The notes: generated by a model from the sequence alone, not told the origin. 64,000 nt of DNA from Amycolatopsis pretoriensis (GCF_900107925.1 NZ_FNUJ01000003.1:434001-498000), one strand, 5' to 3'; positions 32,668 to 42,834 are shown, counted from the first letter of the stretch. Made by a program: numbers and translations.

Positions 32668-33879
32668 TCACACCCGCTCGATGATGGTCGCGACGCCCAT
32701 GCCGCCGCCGATGCACAGGGTCACCAGGGCGCGGCGCGCCTGGCGGCGTTCCAGCTCGTCGACCACGGTGCCGACCAGCATCGCGCCGGTGGCGCCGAGC
32801 GGGTGGCCCATGGCGATCGCGCCGCCGTTGACGTTGACCTTGTCCTCGTCGAGGTGCAGGTCCTTGATCCACTTGAGCACGACGGACGCGAACGCCTCGT
32901 TGAGCTCCCACAGGTCGATGTCCTCGGGCTTGAGGCCCGCGGCCTTGAGGACCTTCTCGGTGGCCGGGGTGGGGCCGGTGAGCATGATCGTCGGCTCGGA
33001 GCCGATCGACGCGGTCGCCACGATCCGGGCGCGCGGGGTCAGCCCGAAGGTCTTGCCGACCTGCTCGGAGCCGACGAGGACCAGCGCGGCGCCGTCGACG
33101 ATGCCGGAGGAGTTGCCGCCGGTGTGGACGTGGTTGATGCGTTCGACCGAGTGGTACTTCTGCAGCGCGACGGCGTCGAAGCCGCCCATCTCACCGATCA
33201 TCGCGAAGGCCGGCTTGAGCTTGCCGAGGCCCTCGACGGTGGAGCCGGGACGGCGGTGCTCGTCGTGGTCGAGGACCGTGACGCCGTTGATGTCCTTGAC
33301 CGGGACGACGGACTTGGCGAAGTAGCCGCCGGACCAGGCCGCCTCGGCGCGGTCCTGCGAGCGGACGGCCCAGCGGTCGACGTCCTCGCGGGAGAAGCCC
33401 TCGATGGTCGCGATCAGGTCGGCGCCGGTGCCCTGCGGGACGATGTAGTTGTCGTACGCGGTGGCCGGGTCCATGAACAGCGCGCCGCCGTCGGAGCCCA
33501 TCGGTACGCGCGACATCGACTCGACGCCGCCGGCGATGATCAGGTTGTCCCAGCCGGAACGGATCTTCTGCGCGGCGGTGTTGGTGGCTTCCAGGCCGGA
33601 GGCGCAGAAGCGGTTGAGCTGCACGCCGGCGACGGTCTCGGGCAGGCCGGCGTTCAGCGCGGCGGTGCGCGCGATGACGGCGCCCTGCTCGCCGACCGGC
33701 GAGACGACGCCCAGGACGATGTCGTCGATCGCCTTCGGGTCGAGGTTCGGGTGGCGGACCTTGAGCTCTTCGATCAGGCCGACCACCAGGTCGACCGGCT
33801 TGGTGCCGTGCAGGGCACCGCCCTTGTTCTTGCCGCGAGGCGTGCGGATCGCCTCGTAGATGTAGGCCTCGCTACTCAC
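32668..33879 (-). CDS. fadA: Acetyl-CoA C-acyltransferase (thiolase)
   Basis: A 403-residue thiolase performing the last step of beta-oxidation, thiolytic release of acetyl-CoA. The active-site Cys is in [12 protein letters not shown], the His in [16 protein letters not shown] and the second Cys in [16 protein letters not shown]. The start is GTG 33879 behind GAGGAGAGG. It is first in a fadA-fadB operon, facing a double TetR gene across 147 bp with two palindromes. The family also includes acetoacetyl-CoA thiolases, but the FadB partner supports fatty acid degradation. Confidence 0.93.
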   Translation of the reverse strand: MSSEAYIYEAIRTPRGKNKGGALHGTKPVDLVVGLIEELKVRHPNLDPKAIDDIVLGVVSPVGEQGAVIARTAALNAGLPETVAGVQLNRFCASGLEATNTAAQKIRSGWDNLIIAGGVESMSRVPMGSDGGALFMDPATAYDNYIVPQGTGADLIATIEGFSREDVDRWAVRSQDRAEAAWSGGYFAKSVVPVKDINGVTVLDHDEHRRPGSTVEGLGKLKPAFAMIGEMGGFDAVALQKYHSVERINHVHTGGNSSGIVDGAALVLVGSEQVGKTFGLTPRARIVATASIGSEPTIMLTGPTPATEKVLKAAGLKPEDIDLWELNEAFASVVLKWIKDLHLDEDKVNVNGGAIAMGHPLGATGAMLVGTVVDELERRQARRALVTLCIGGGMGVATIIERV

Positions 33880-33927
33880 AGAACCTCTCCTCGCGAGCGG
33901 TGGACGTCGTCGTTCCGTGGCCGATGA

Positions 33928-33955
33928 TACCGACCGGTAGTGCTAATGGCCATTA
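33928..33955. promoter_or_regulatory. Two palindromes in the fadA/tetR divergent promoter region
   Basis: TACCG-AC-CGGTA (33928-33939) and the perfect palindrome TAATGGCCATTA (33944-33955) sit between the thiolase and the TetR gene. The first resembles the operator at 54490 (TACTGGCGAGTA), both fitting TACyGrCsrGTA. They are candidate TetR binding sites for control of the fad operon and of the regulator itself. Confidence 0.6.
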
Positions 33956-34026
33956 ACATATCGCCGGGTAACCCTAAGGTGTCAATGGGTTGCGGGTGTG
34001 CCGTGAGCCGCTATCGTTCACTCACC

Positions 34027-35205
34027 ATGACCGACGTCGAGCGCAGCACGCGACCCCGCGACCGCAAGGCCCAGCTGGCCGCGGTGGCGGCGGAGCTGTT
34101 CCGCGCCCGCGGCTTCCCCGGGGTCGGCATCAAGGACATCGCGGACGCGGCGGGCGTCACGGGGCCGGCGCTGTACCGGCACTTCGCGGACAAGCAGGCG
34201 ATCCTTTCTTACGTTGTACTAAACGGCTTCGAGGACCTGGAGGAGGCGACGGCGGAGGCGCTGTCGGACTCCGTTCCCGCGTCTGACCAGCTCGAAGGCT
34301 TGCTGGGCCGGCTGGCGACCCAGGCGGTCGAGCGACGCGAGATCGCGGCGCTGTGGCGTTGGGAGGGCCGACACCTCCCCAAGGAGGACCAGCGCGAGAT
34401 CGCCCGCCGCTCGACGCTGGCGCTGACGACGTGGTCGAAGGCACTGCTGGTCCAGCGCCCGGACTTGCCGGCCGAGGACGCGGAGCTGCTCTGCTGGGCG
34501 GCTCTATCAGTGTTCGGGAGCGTGTCGGTCCACCACACGTCAGTGGCGCGCCGCCGGTTCGCCGCGCTACTGGTCGAACTGGCGCTCGATGTGCTCAACG
34601 CCACACTGCCGGCGCCGTCGTCACCGCCTTCGTCGCCGATCGCGGGTCTCGGCACGCCGTCCCGTCGCGAGCAGGTCCTGGCGGAGGCGACGGCGCTGTT
34701 CGCCCAGCGAGGCTTCCACGACGTGAGCATGGAGGACATCGGAGCGGCGGCGGGCATAGCGGGCCCGAGCGTGTACCGCCACTTCCCGAGCAAGGCGGCG
34801 CTGATGGTGGCCATCGGCCACCGCGCGGCGGACAGGCTGGCACTGGCGGCCGAGCGGGCCATGCAGACGTCGGACGAGCTCTCCGCCTTGCGCCGGCTGG
34901 CGGCGTCGTACGTGCACACGATTCTGCACACGCCGGAATTGCTGGTGTCGTTCTCGGCGGACCGGGTGACGATGCCGGACCGCGACAAGGCGGACCTGCT
35001 GCGGGTGCAGCGGGATTACGTGGCCCAGTGGGTGACGCTGCTTTCGGCGGTGCGTCCGGAGTTGCCGGTACGGGAAGCGAAGATCACGGTCCACGCGGCG
35101 CTGACCATCGCGAACGACCTGGCCCGCACTCGCCGCTTGGCGACGCGGCGACACTTCGAAGCGGAACTCACAACGCTGCTGCACACGGTTCTCGGAATCG
35201 GCTAA
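34027..35205 (+). CDS. Double-headed TetR/AcrR family regulator
   Basis: A 392-residue regulator with two complete TetR units in tandem. The first HTH is at about residues 10-58 (LAAVAAELFRARGFPGVGI, ALYRHFADKQAIL) and its ligand domain runs to about 190. A Pro/Ser-rich hinge (SSPPSSPIAG) leads to the second HTH at about 215-262 (LAEATALFAQRGFHDVSMEDI, SVYRHFPSKAAL) and ligand domain. Most TetR proteins are single units acting as homodimers, so this fusion could bind DNA as an internal dimer. It is divergent from fadA and probably controls fatty acid degradation. The ATG at 34027 has no strong ribosome binding site. Confidence 0.88.
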   Translation: MTDVERSTRPRDRKAQLAAVAAELFRARGFPGVGIKDIADAAGVTGPALYRHFADKQAILSYVVLNGFEDLEEATAEALSDSVPASDQLEGLLGRLATQAVERREIAALWRWEGRHLPKEDQREIARRSTLALTTWSKALLVQRPDLPAEDAELLCWAALSVFGSVSVHHTSVARRRFAALLVELALDVLNATLPAPSSPPSSPIAGLGTPSRREQVLAEATALFAQRGFHDVSMEDIGAAAGIAGPSVYRHFPSKAALMVAIGHRAADRLALAAERAMQTSDELSALRRLAASYVHTILHTPELLVSFSADRVTMPDRDKADLLRVQRDYVAQWVTLLSAVRPELPVREAKITVHAALTIANDLARTRRLATRRHFEAELTTLLHTVLGIG

Positions 35206-35511
35206 TCGGAACCGAAAGATCCTATTTGCAATTCCAATATCTCCCGAACAAGGGCAAACGGAATGCGCTCAACAGCGGATAGATGCCCACCAGTCGATTC
35301 CAAAGCGCAAGGCCGTTGTCACCCTACGTACAGGCGTGCCACATGTCGACACAACCGTCTCCCGGCGTTCGAACGGGCGTACGATGCCAGTCATCTGTCA
35401 AACCTGCCTTGAGCTGGGGAAGTTGCTAGGCAGGGCCGCCACGATCGAGCAGCCGACACCATGTTTAACTTACCGCCCTTAAAGACACTTCCCGACGAGG
35501 AGAAAATCGGC
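35206..35511. other. AT-richer intergenic stretch before cassette 1
   Basis: About 306 bp between the TetR gene and the first precursor peptide gene, clearly less GC-rich than its surroundings. It contains the palindrome CGTTCGAACG (35366-35375) and an in-frame ATG at 35461 without a ribosome binding site, but no other supportable gene. It must contain the promoter of the peptide/HExxH operon; I could not find a convincing -35/-10 pair. Confidence 0.6.
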
Positions 35512-35703
35512 ATGGAGTCGCCTGGGGGGTGCGGGCGGGGCATCAAATCCGAACTCCTCGACCTGAGTGCCGTGTCGCTGTCCGAACTGCGGAAACTGGA
35601 CTCCGCCGCAGTGCGCCGTTCGATTCGTCATGCCGCCGATCGGACCGCACACATCCCAGTGACCGCGAGCGGCAGTGGCGGCGGCGCCAAACGCGTCGAC
35701 TGA
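35512..35703 (+). CDS. RiPP-type precursor peptide 1 (FxSxx-like leader, AKRVD C-terminus)
   Basis: A 63-residue peptide. The leader-like half (residues 13-43) reads SELLDLS-AVSLSELRKLDS and a helix RRSIRH; this is the pattern of FxSxx-COOH precursors. The C-terminal half VTASGSGGGAKRVD lacks the FxSxx ending. The ATG at 35512 follows GAGGAGA (35497-35503), a strong ribosome binding site; an ATG at 35461 extends the frame without one. The HExxH enzyme begins 21 bp later. Peptide 2 at 44632 shares the leader motif and the C-terminus, with variation in the middle. The likely role is as substrate of the HExxH enzyme; the final product is unknown. Confidence 0.82.
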   Translation: MESPGGCGRGIKSELLDLSAVSLSELRKLDSAAVRRSIRHAADRTAHIPVTASGSGGGAKRVD

Positions 35704-35724
35704 AGCCGCTCCGGAAGGTTCACC

Positions 35725-37512
35725 GTGCACACGCAGGACCATGCGACGTCCGCTCCGGGCCTCCACGAGGTCCCGTGGGACACCCTCGACCAGCTGGCTT
35801 CCGGTGGTGGCGGAGTCGACGCCATCCGCCTGCTGCGCAGCGCCGACCGCAGTCGCCGGCTGCTCTTGCTGCGTGGGCTGGTCGATCAGGCGACCCCGGA
35901 CAGCGGCTTGACCGGTCCGCTGCCCCAGGCGCGAGAAGCCTTGGACCTGCTCGAACGAGCAGAGCAAGCCGACCCTGAAGCGCTCGAACGAGTGCTCGCC
36001 CACCCCTACACCGGGAGCTGGGCGGGGTACACCACCCGACTGATCGAGCAGAAGCTGACCGGAGAGTGCCCGCTCTGGGTTCACTTCGGCTACCTCCACA
36101 CGCTCGCCGCCGCGGCCGCCATCCACGCGAAGCTGAACTTCGCCATCCGGGTACCGGTCTGGAACGACACCGTCGTGCTCCCGACGCTGGGGGCGGCGCA
36201 ACTGGACGAACGCGGCGGCTTCACAACCGCCGTGGTCAGCGCGGCAGCCGGCGGCTTCACGATCAGCGGTGACCGCTCGCAGGTCACCTCCGGCGCGGCC
36301 GGGTGGAGCCCGCTGCGGATCTTCCGGTTCACGACCGGCGAACGGCTCCTGGAGCTGGGGCTCGACGATCTGGATCCGCATCGAGGGCTCTACCACCCGA
36401 TCCCACCCGACCGGCTCGCGGAAGCCGACGTCAAAGTCTGGCAGGACCTGCTCGGCGAGGCTTGGCGGCTGATCGCCGAGCATCTGCCGGAATACGCGGA
36501 AGTCCTGCCGATCGGCCTGACGTCGATCGTGCCTGAACCGGCTGTCCCCTTCCGGCTCCCCAGCGCGTCGACGGGCGAGGCCTTCGGAAGCGCGGCGATC
36601 GCGGCACCCGACGAACCCGCCACGCTCGCCGCGGCACTGGTGCACGAGTTCCAGCACATCCGCCTGGGCGGGCTGTTGCAGCTGGCCCGGCTGCACGACG
36701 ACGACCGCACCGAACGGCTCTACGCACCGTGGCGGGAGGACCCCCGGCCGTTGGGCGGCTTGGTGCACGGCGTCTACGCCTTCTTCGGGGTATCGGCGTT
36801 CTGGCGAGCGCTGTCGCGGGCACGCCCCGACGACCGGCTCGCCGCGTTCGAGTTCGCCCACTGGCGCGCTCAGACCTGGCAAACCCTCGAAGTGATCCGC
36901 GACGACGTCACGCTGACCGAGGCGGGGCGGCGGTTCCTGGCCGAACTCGCAGCCAGGTTCGGGCCGTGGCAGGCCGAGCCGGCCACACCGGAAGCGCTGC
37001 GTTGGACAGCGGCCTTGGCCGCGGATCACCGCGCGGGATGGCGGCTGCGTCACATCCGCCCCGAGCCCGGAGCAGTGGACGAACTCGCACGGGCCTGGCA
37101 GCACGGACTCGCCTGCCCCCGTGTCGAGCCGGCAGGCCGCCTCGACACGGTCTCGGATGGCGAGTGGTCGAACGCCCGCGCCGACCTGATCCGGATCAGG
37201 CTCGGCGAAGACGGCGAAACCCGACTGTCGCAGCTATGGTCGCACGTCCCGGACGTACTCGAAGCCGACCACTGGCTGATCGCCGGCCGGGTCGGGGAAG
37301 CCAGGGCCACGTACGCCGCGAAACTCACCGAAGATCCGGACCACGCCTCGGCCTTGATCGGGCTCGGCTTGTCACTCCCGGTCGGCCCGGCTGCACGAGC
37401 CTTGCTCGACGCGCCGGAGCTGATCCGCGCGGTGCACCGGAAGCTGCGCGACGCCGGCGGCGCGCCCGCGGTCGAACAGCTCGCCGCATGGGCGGGGGAA
37501 GGGCTGCACTGA
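35725..37512 (+). CDS. HExxH-motif putative peptide-modification enzyme, copy 1
   Basis: A 595-residue enzyme of the mod_HExxH family (TIGR04267-type), recently named aKG-HExxH-type peptide beta-hydroxylase and linked to FxSxx peptides. The metal motif HEFQH is at residues 307-311, followed by IRLGGLLQLARLHDDD, YAPWREDPRPLGG and HGVYAFFGV, all conserved with copy 2. The N-terminal 60 residues (RSRRLLLLRGLVDQ) may bind the peptide leader. Despite the protease-like motif, the family is thought to modify peptides rather than cleave them. The GTG at 35725 has GGAAGG upstream. It ends 5 bp before the convergent STAND gene. Confidence 0.85.
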   Translation: MHTQDHATSAPGLHEVPWDTLDQLASGGGGVDAIRLLRSADRSRRLLLLRGLVDQATPDSGLTGPLPQAREALDLLERAEQADPEALERVLAHPYTGSWAGYTTRLIEQKLTGECPLWVHFGYLHTLAAAAAIHAKLNFAIRVPVWNDTVVLPTLGAAQLDERGGFTTAVVSAAAGGFTISGDRSQVTSGAAGWSPLRIFRFTTGERLLELGLDDLDPHRGLYHPIPPDRLAEADVKVWQDLLGEAWRLIAEHLPEYAEVLPIGLTSIVPEPAVPFRLPSASTGEAFGSAAIAAPDEPATLAAALVHEFQHIRLGGLLQLARLHDDDRTERLYAPWREDPRPLGGLVHGVYAFFGVSAFWRALSRARPDDRLAAFEFAHWRAQTWQTLEVIRDDVTLTEAGRRFLAELAARFGPWQAEPATPEALRWTAALAADHRAGWRLRHIRPEPGAVDELARAWQHGLACPRVEPAGRLDTVSDGEWSNARADLIRIRLGEDGETRLSQLWSHVPDVLEADHWLIAGRVGEARATYAAKLTEDPDHASALIGLGLSLPVGPAARALLDAPELIRAVHRKLRDAGGAPAVEQLAAWAGEGLH

Positions 37513-37517
37513 CGCCG

Positions 37518-40500
37518 CTACAACGGCATCGGGTCGATGTCGCACTCCGCGCGCTCCGCCTCTTCCGCGGCGGCGATCGCAGGGTGTCCGCGCCGGAGCA
37601 CCCGGCCGATCGCGCCGAGCACCTCCTGGTGCTGGCTGACCGCCTCGCGGATGCGGCCGAGCCGTTCTAGGTCCAAGGCCCGGTTGAGCCGGGCCGCGAG
37701 CGCGGTGGGGTGGTTATCAGGCAGCGCCCTGCGCAACCGCGCCAGCGTTTCGGTGTTCATCCGCAGTGAGCGGGGCACGTCGCCGAGCGCGCTCCAGTCG
37801 TTCGCTGTGTTGATCAGGCAGGCCAGGACGTGCGGGTGAGCGGGACCGAGCCGGTCACGTAGGCCGTTCAGCGCCCGCTCGTCCCGGGCCAGCGCATTCG
37901 CCGGTTCACCCGACAGCCGCAACGTCACCCCGATGTCGACTTCGGCGGCCAGCGTGTGCGGGTGCCGGTCACCAAGGCTGCCGCGATAAAGCGCCAAGGC
38001 CTGCTCACCCAACGCAAGGGACTCCCGGAAATCGCCGGCGTTGCGCAGGTCCATCGCGTGGGCCAATGCGCAGGCCATCGCGTTGGGGTGGTTCGAGCCG
38101 TACTTGAGGCGGAACCGCTCGAGCGCGCTGCCCGACAGGTTGAGCGAAGCTTCGTGATAGCCGTCTTTGCGCTGGGCCACCGCGAGGTGGTAGTCGCGAC
38201 GGATGACGCCGTCGGTCTCCGAGTCGAACAGGCCGCGCACCCGTTCCACGACCTTTTCCTGCTCGATGCGCGCCCACGAGTAGTCACCGAGCTCCCGGCG
38301 GCAGATGATCATGATGTTCAGGCTGCTGATGGTCTCCCAATTGTCGTAACCGAGAAGCTCCGAGCGACGCTCGTAGGTGTCCTCGCTGAGCCAGCGAGCC
38401 TGTTCGTAGTCCCCGGCCAGCAGGAGGGACACGACCAGGTCGTGCGCCGCCCGCAGGGCGATCGGATCGTCGTCTCCGACGAGCGAGCGGACCTTCTCGT
38501 AGGTCTGCCGGTTGAGGTCACGAGCCGCGAAGAAGCTCCCGCCGGCCTTCAACCCGACTGCCACCGTGATCTCGGCCCGCATGGCCTGCTCCGAGTCCGG
38601 GCCGACAGTCCGCCGGTACAACCGCAGCGTTCTTCTGCTGACCTCGGACGACGCCTCGTACCGGCCGAGCACCCACAGCACGAACCCGAGGTGTTCCGAC
38701 GCGGCCAGGGTCTGAGGATCTTCAGCCCCGTATCGGTCGCTCCAAGCAGCCACGGCTTCTTCGGCCAGGGCCAGCGACCCGGCGTGGTCACCGGAGAAAT
38801 ACAGGAACTTCATCAGGTTGAGCAGCAGCCGCCGGACCCACGGATCGTCGCAGTCGATCAGGCCGGCGTGCCGCAGGTGCGGCAGCACCATCTGGTAGCG
38901 CGGCCACAACGGCGCGGTCTCGGGGTCGTTCGGGTCGAGGTTGGCGAGCAGGAGAGCGGCGCCGTGGCGCATCCTGGCACGGGTTTCGTCGGACATCCGG
39001 GCCCGCAACGCCAGCTGCGCGAGCCGGTGCAGGAGCAGGGTGCCGCTGCGGTGATCGAGCTTCGCCAGCCGGCACCGGTTGATATCCCTGAGCGCCCGGT
39101 CCAGCAGAACGGGGTCCTCCATGGTGGTGTCCAATTCCGGGGCGATCGAGACACCCCGCACGCCGGCGAACAGGCTCCGGGAAATCGGTTCGGCGGCGAA
39201 GAAAGCGCAGACCTGGAGCAACTGGTGTGCGGCCGGGCTACGGGCCGCGAGGCCGTCGAACGAGACGTTCCAGGCAGCCGCCACGGAGATCTCGTCGTCC
39301 GACGGCCTGGGCAGGGTATCGAGGATCTCGGTCACCTTTTCCTCGAGCAGCCGGGTGTACTCGCCGACCGGGATTCCGGTTTCGGCGCGCCACGCCGCTG
39401 CCTGCGCGAGCGCGATCGGCAGGTCGCCCAGCCTCCGTGCCAGTGCATCGGCGTCCGCGTCCGAGACCGCGGGATCCCGGCGCCGCAGGAGTTCGATGCT
39501 TTCCGCACGAGCGAACCGGCCCACGGAGATCGAGTCCGCCGGGAAGTCGCGAGGAGTGTCACGTGCGGTGACAATGGTTCGCCCCGGTCCTCCGGCGGGG
39601 ATGAAGGGGCGGACGAGTTCGGCCTGGTCGGCGGCGTCGAAGACCAGCAGCCAGCGCCGATAGGGCCGGCCCGCGCGGAGCGCCGCCAGGACGGCGGGCA
39701 CCGCGGTGAGGGTCTCCTCCGCGCCCGGCAACCGCAGGTGCCGGGCCAGCACGGTCAAGGACGCCCGGATCTGGGTTTCCTCGGGCGCGCTCACCCACCA
39801 CACGAGATCGTGATCGCGCAACTGCCGGTAGATGTATTCGACGGCGATCTGAGTCTTGCCGAGGCCGCCCGGGCCGTGCAGGACCGCGCAACGCGTCGAC
39901 CGCAGGCTCGCCCCGAGCCGGTCGAGCAGTTCGCGGCGGCCGGCGAACTCCGCGTTCCGCGCGGGGACCGCACCCCAGACCACCGGGGCGTCCGTGGTGA
40001 TCCGGCGGATCCGGCGCAGTGAGGTGGCCGCCTCCTCCCGGACGTCCGCGACGAGCCGCTCGTCCGGAACACCTTTGTCGACCAGCGCTGGGGCGCTTCC
40101 GTTTTCGTCCTTCGCGGCTTCCCGCTCACCTTGCGCCGCGACGAGCTCCTGCTCCCGCTCCCGCAGCCGTTCGGCTCGACGCGCATAGGGGCCGGAGAGC
40201 GCGCGCATGACGACTCTCTCGAGCGAGACCTCCCCCGTCTCGCCGGGCAAAGCCGCGCGGTCGGGATCGGCGAGGGCATCGGCGATCCGCAACAGCACGG
40301 GGTGGCGCTCGCCGAACCGCTCTCCGGTCACGGCGACGACGCGCACGGTGTCCGCGCGCCGCCCGGCCGCGAGCAGAGCTTCGCGAATCGCGACCGGGAC
40401 TTCGAAGACCGCTTCGTTCCCGGTGCCGCCGCCCGCCGACGGCGGTCCGAGGAGTCCGCTCGTGAAAACCTCGGCGAGGTGTGAAGTGCCGGCCTCGGGT

Positions 40501-41777
40501 ACCAGTTCCTCGCGGACGTACCGCGCGATCGGCAGGCTGACCGGAACCGCGGCCAACAGGGTCGCGAGGCGGAACGCCGACGGCGTCGCCACACCGAGGA
40601 AGCGCCGGACTCGTTCCTCGGCCGAGCGCGGCGCCGCGGGCTCGTCGTCCGATGTTTCGACCAGTGGCTGGTCGCGGGCGAGCAAAACCGTTCCCGGCAC
40701 CGGCTCGCCGACCGAGCGCGAGACCAACCGCACCCACCAGCCGAACCACCGGCCGTCGAGTTCGAGCACCGGAACGGGCACCGCACCGGCGACCGCCTTC
40801 TCCGGGTCCGCCATGGTCATCCAGGCGTCCGGCAGCTCGAACCCGTACCGGCCGTTCGGCCGGAACGGGCCCGGGGTGGTCAGCATCGCCCGGTGCAAGG
40901 GAAGGCCCGTCTTCTTCCACAGGTGCTGCGGCAGGAGGTGCACCAGCGCCACGGGCATCGCTCGGCTCCACTGTGCGAGCAGCGGCGAAACGAGGTCGCG
41001 CCGCCACGCTTCGCCGGCGCCGTCGGTCAGGACGAACATCAACCGGTCGCCGTACCAGTCGAGAAGCTCGGCCACGCTGTGCTGCGGAGCGTCCGGGGTC
41101 CCGCCGCGCAGCACCGGTGCGAGCGAGCCGTCCGTCGCTCGGGCTTCCGTTTCGAGATAACGGATCCGGACCGTACGGAACGCTCCCAGCTGCTGTACTA
41201 GCTTCAGAAACGCCGTCACTTCCGGCTCCCAAAGCGCCATCGACGTACCCGCGTCGACGATGACCGTCAGATCGAGGACCCGGGTCGTCGGGGCGGGCTT
41301 CAGCACGGGCAACCAAAGACCGTCCTGGACCGCTTGCTCGGCGGTCAGGTCCTCGTCCAGCTCGAGATCGTCTTCTCGCGAAGAGGGGCGTAGCTGCTTC
41401 AGCGGCCGAAGCGCCCGCAGGATGTCTGGGCCGCCGGGCATCGTCGACGGCTTTCGGGCCAGGGCGTTCCACAGCGTCCCCGGCAGGCTGCCGCCCCCGC
41501 CGATCTCCCGGCCCGGCTCGCGCGCGAGGGAACGCGGGCGCGGTCCAGCGGCCGGCCCCGCCTCCGCGGCGGACGGCGGGTCCGCTCGCGGTTCCGGATC
41601 GCGGACGGGACGTGGTGGCTCAGGCGGGGATTCCGGTGTCCGCGGCCGGGGACTCGGTTCCGGTTCCTCCTCCGGCCTCGGCGCCCGTGGTCCCAGCACC
41701 GCCGCGAGCCACATCGCGTCGGCGACTTCGCTCCACGACAGCTGCCCGCTCGGAATGTCCTGCGGCTCCCGGCTCAT
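37518..41777 (-). CDS. SAV_2336-type vWA / NB-ARC STAND ATPase / TPR protein, copy 1
   Basis: A 1419-residue protein. The N-terminus (LSWSEVADAMWLAAVLGP) resembles SAV_2336 N-terminal domains, followed by a Pro/Glu-rich linker (about 35-110). A vWA-like domain with MIDAS DAGTS and FVLTDGAGEAW occupies about 165-330 and winged-helix-like segments run to about 540. The NB-ARC ATPase has Walker A GPGGLGKT (635-642), Walker B RWLLVFDAAD and a GLPL-like DLPIALAQAA. TPR repeats fill about 900-1400. It ends CDIDPMPL, a tail shared with copy 2. It fits the FxSxx-system TPR/STAND group, a switch that would assemble upon sensing. The ATG starts one base after the MoxR stop. Confidence 0.85.
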   Translation of the reverse strand: MSREPQDIPSGQLSWSEVADAMWLAAVLGPRAPRPEEEPEPSPRPRTPESPPEPPRPVRDPEPRADPPSAAEAGPAAGPRPRSLAREPGREIGGGGSLPGTLWNALARKPSTMPGGPDILRALRPLKQLRPSSREDDLELDEDLTAEQAVQDGLWLPVLKPAPTTRVLDLTVIVDAGTSMALWEPEVTAFLKLVQQLGAFRTVRIRYLETEARATDGSLAPVLRGGTPDAPQHSVAELLDWYGDRLMFVLTDGAGEAWRRDLVSPLLAQWSRAMPVALVHLLPQHLWKKTGLPLHRAMLTTPGPFRPNGRYGFELPDAWMTMADPEKAVAGAVPVPVLELDGRWFGWWVRLVSRSVGEPVPGTVLLARDQPLVETSDDEPAAPRSAEERVRRFLGVATPSAFRLATLLAAVPVSLPIARYVREELVPEAGTSHLAEVFTSGLLGPPSAGGGTGNEAVFEVPVAIREALLAAGRRADTVRVVAVTGERFGERHPVLLRIADALADPDRAALPGETGEVSLERVVMRALSGPYARRAERLREREQELVAAQGEREAAKDENGSAPALVDKGVPDERLVADVREEAATSLRRIRRITTDAPVVWGAVPARNAEFAGRRELLDRLGASLRSTRCAVLHGPGGLGKTQIAVEYIYRQLRDHDLVWWVSAPEETQIRASLTVLARHLRLPGAEETLTAVPAVLAALRAGRPYRRWLLVFDAADQAELVRPFIPAGGPGRTIVTARDTPRDFPADSISVGRFARAESIELLRRRDPAVSDADADALARRLGDLPIALAQAAAWRAETGIPVGEYTRLLEEKVTEILDTLPRPSDDEISVAAAWNVSFDGLAARSPAAHQLLQVCAFFAAEPISRSLFAGVRGVSIAPELDTTMEDPVLLDRALRDINRCRLAKLDHRSGTLLLHRLAQLALRARMSDETRARMRHGAALLLANLDPNDPETAPLWPRYQMVLPHLRHAGLIDCDDPWVRRLLLNLMKFLYFSGDHAGSLALAEEAVAAWSDRYGAEDPQTLAASEHLGFVLWVLGRYEASSEVSRRTLRLYRRTVGPDSEQAMRAEITVAVGLKAGGSFFAARDLNRQTYEKVRSLVGDDDPIALRAAHDLVVSLLLAGDYEQARWLSEDTYERRSELLGYDNWETISSLNIMIICRRELGDYSWARIEQEKVVERVRGLFDSETDGVIRRDYHLAVAQRKDGYHEASLNLSGSALERFRLKYGSNHPNAMACALAHAMDLRNAGDFRESLALGEQALALYRGSLGDRHPHTLAAEVDIGVTLRLSGEPANALARDERALNGLRDRLGPAHPHVLACLINTANDWSALGDVPRSLRMNTETLARLRRALPDNHPTALAARLNRALDLERLGRIREAVSQHQEVLGAIGRVLRRGHPAIAAAEEAERAECDIDPMPL

Positions 41778-41778
41778 C

Positions 41779-42834
41779 TCAGGGCACCACGGAGTTCAGC
41801 TGCCGCCAGAGAGCGTCCACCAGCCGCGGCCACGAGTCGCCCTCCTCGTGGTAAGCCCCCGAAGTCGCCAGGTAGACGGCTTCGAGCAGCTTGTCGACCG
41901 GCAGTCCTCCGTAGGCTTCGCTGCGGCTGACGAACTCCTCGATGATGCGGGACCGGTGGGCGTCCCCCGGGTCCAGCGCATGCGCGGCCACCATGGCCGC
42001 CAGCTGCTCGATGTCCGGGTCCTGGATCTCCAGCCGGAGGCACCGGCGCAGGAACGCGGGCGGGAAGTCGCGGTCACCGTTGCTGGTGATCACCACGAAG
42101 GGGAAGGCGACACATCGGACCCGGCCGTCCACGACCGTGGCCGTCGAGCCGGGATCGGCGGTGAAGACCTCGACCTCGGGCGTCCGGCTGCGCATCCGCA
42201 TCAGTTCGGGGATCGCGAATTCACCGTCCTCGAACAAGCTGAGCAGGTCGTTGGGCAGGTCGGCCTCGCTCTTGTCGAGCTCGTCGATGAGCAGCACGCG
42301 AGGCAGCCGGCGGGGCAGGAAGACGGTGCCCAGTTCGCCGAGCTGGAGGTATTCGCCGATCGGTGGCTCCGGATCGCTGTCCCGCGCGGCCGATCGGGTA
42401 CCGGCCGCCTGCGCGCGGCCGATCGCGTCGTAGGTGTAGAGCCCGGCTTTCAGTGTGGTGTGCGAGGTGATCGGCCACCGGAGCACCCGGCCCAGCCCGA
42501 GCTCGCGGGCCACGCGGTAGGCGAGGCTCGACTTGCCACTGCCCGGCCGTCCGGTCACCAGCAGCGGGCGCCGCAGGTACAGCGCCGCATTGACCATGTC
42601 GATCTCGTGCGGGTCCACATGTCTCGTGACGAGCCGGTGCTCCGAGCCCAACCGCCGGTCCGCCTCGCTTTCGTCCGGGGGTACGACGTCTTGGTCCGGC
42701 AGCGGCCCGCCCTCGAACGCGCGCCACGGCGGCGCGGGCGGGAGCAAGTCGGCCAGCGTGGCGCCGTCGAGTGGGCGGCCGGTACCCCGGTAGATCCACC
42801 AGTCCGGCCGTTCAGGACGCTTTTCCCCGTTCAT
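41779..42834 (-). CDS. MoxR-type AAA+ ATPase
   Basis: A 351-residue AAA+ ATPase of the MoxR group. Walker A GRPGSGKSS has Lys101, Walker B VLLIDELDKS is near residue 180, and sensor-1 PFVVITSNGDRDFPPAFLRR includes the arginine region. MoxR ATPases act with vWA proteins as remodelling machines, and the adjacent STAND protein carries such a vWA domain. I chose the ATG at 42834 because GGGAGAG lies 5 bases upstream; GTG 42840 is an alternative. It overlaps the end of the VMAP gene by 23 bp. It is the only MoxR in the two cassettes, so cassette 2 may depend on it. Confidence 0.88.
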   Translation of the reverse strand: MNGEKRPERPDWWIYRGTGRPLDGATLADLLPPAPPWRAFEGGPLPDQDVVPPDESEADRRLGSEHRLVTRHVDPHEIDMVNAALYLRRPLLVTGRPGSGKSSLAYRVARELGLGRVLRWPITSHTTLKAGLYTYDAIGRAQAAGTRSAARDSDPEPPIGEYLQLGELGTVFLPRRLPRVLLIDELDKSEADLPNDLLSLFEDGEFAIPELMRMRSRTPEVEVFTADPGSTATVVDGRVRCVAFPFVVITSNGDRDFPPAFLRRCLRLEIQDPDIEQLAAMVAAHALDPGDAHRSRIIEEFVSRSEAYGGLPVDKLLEAVYLATSGAYHEEGDSWPRLVDALWRQLNSVVP

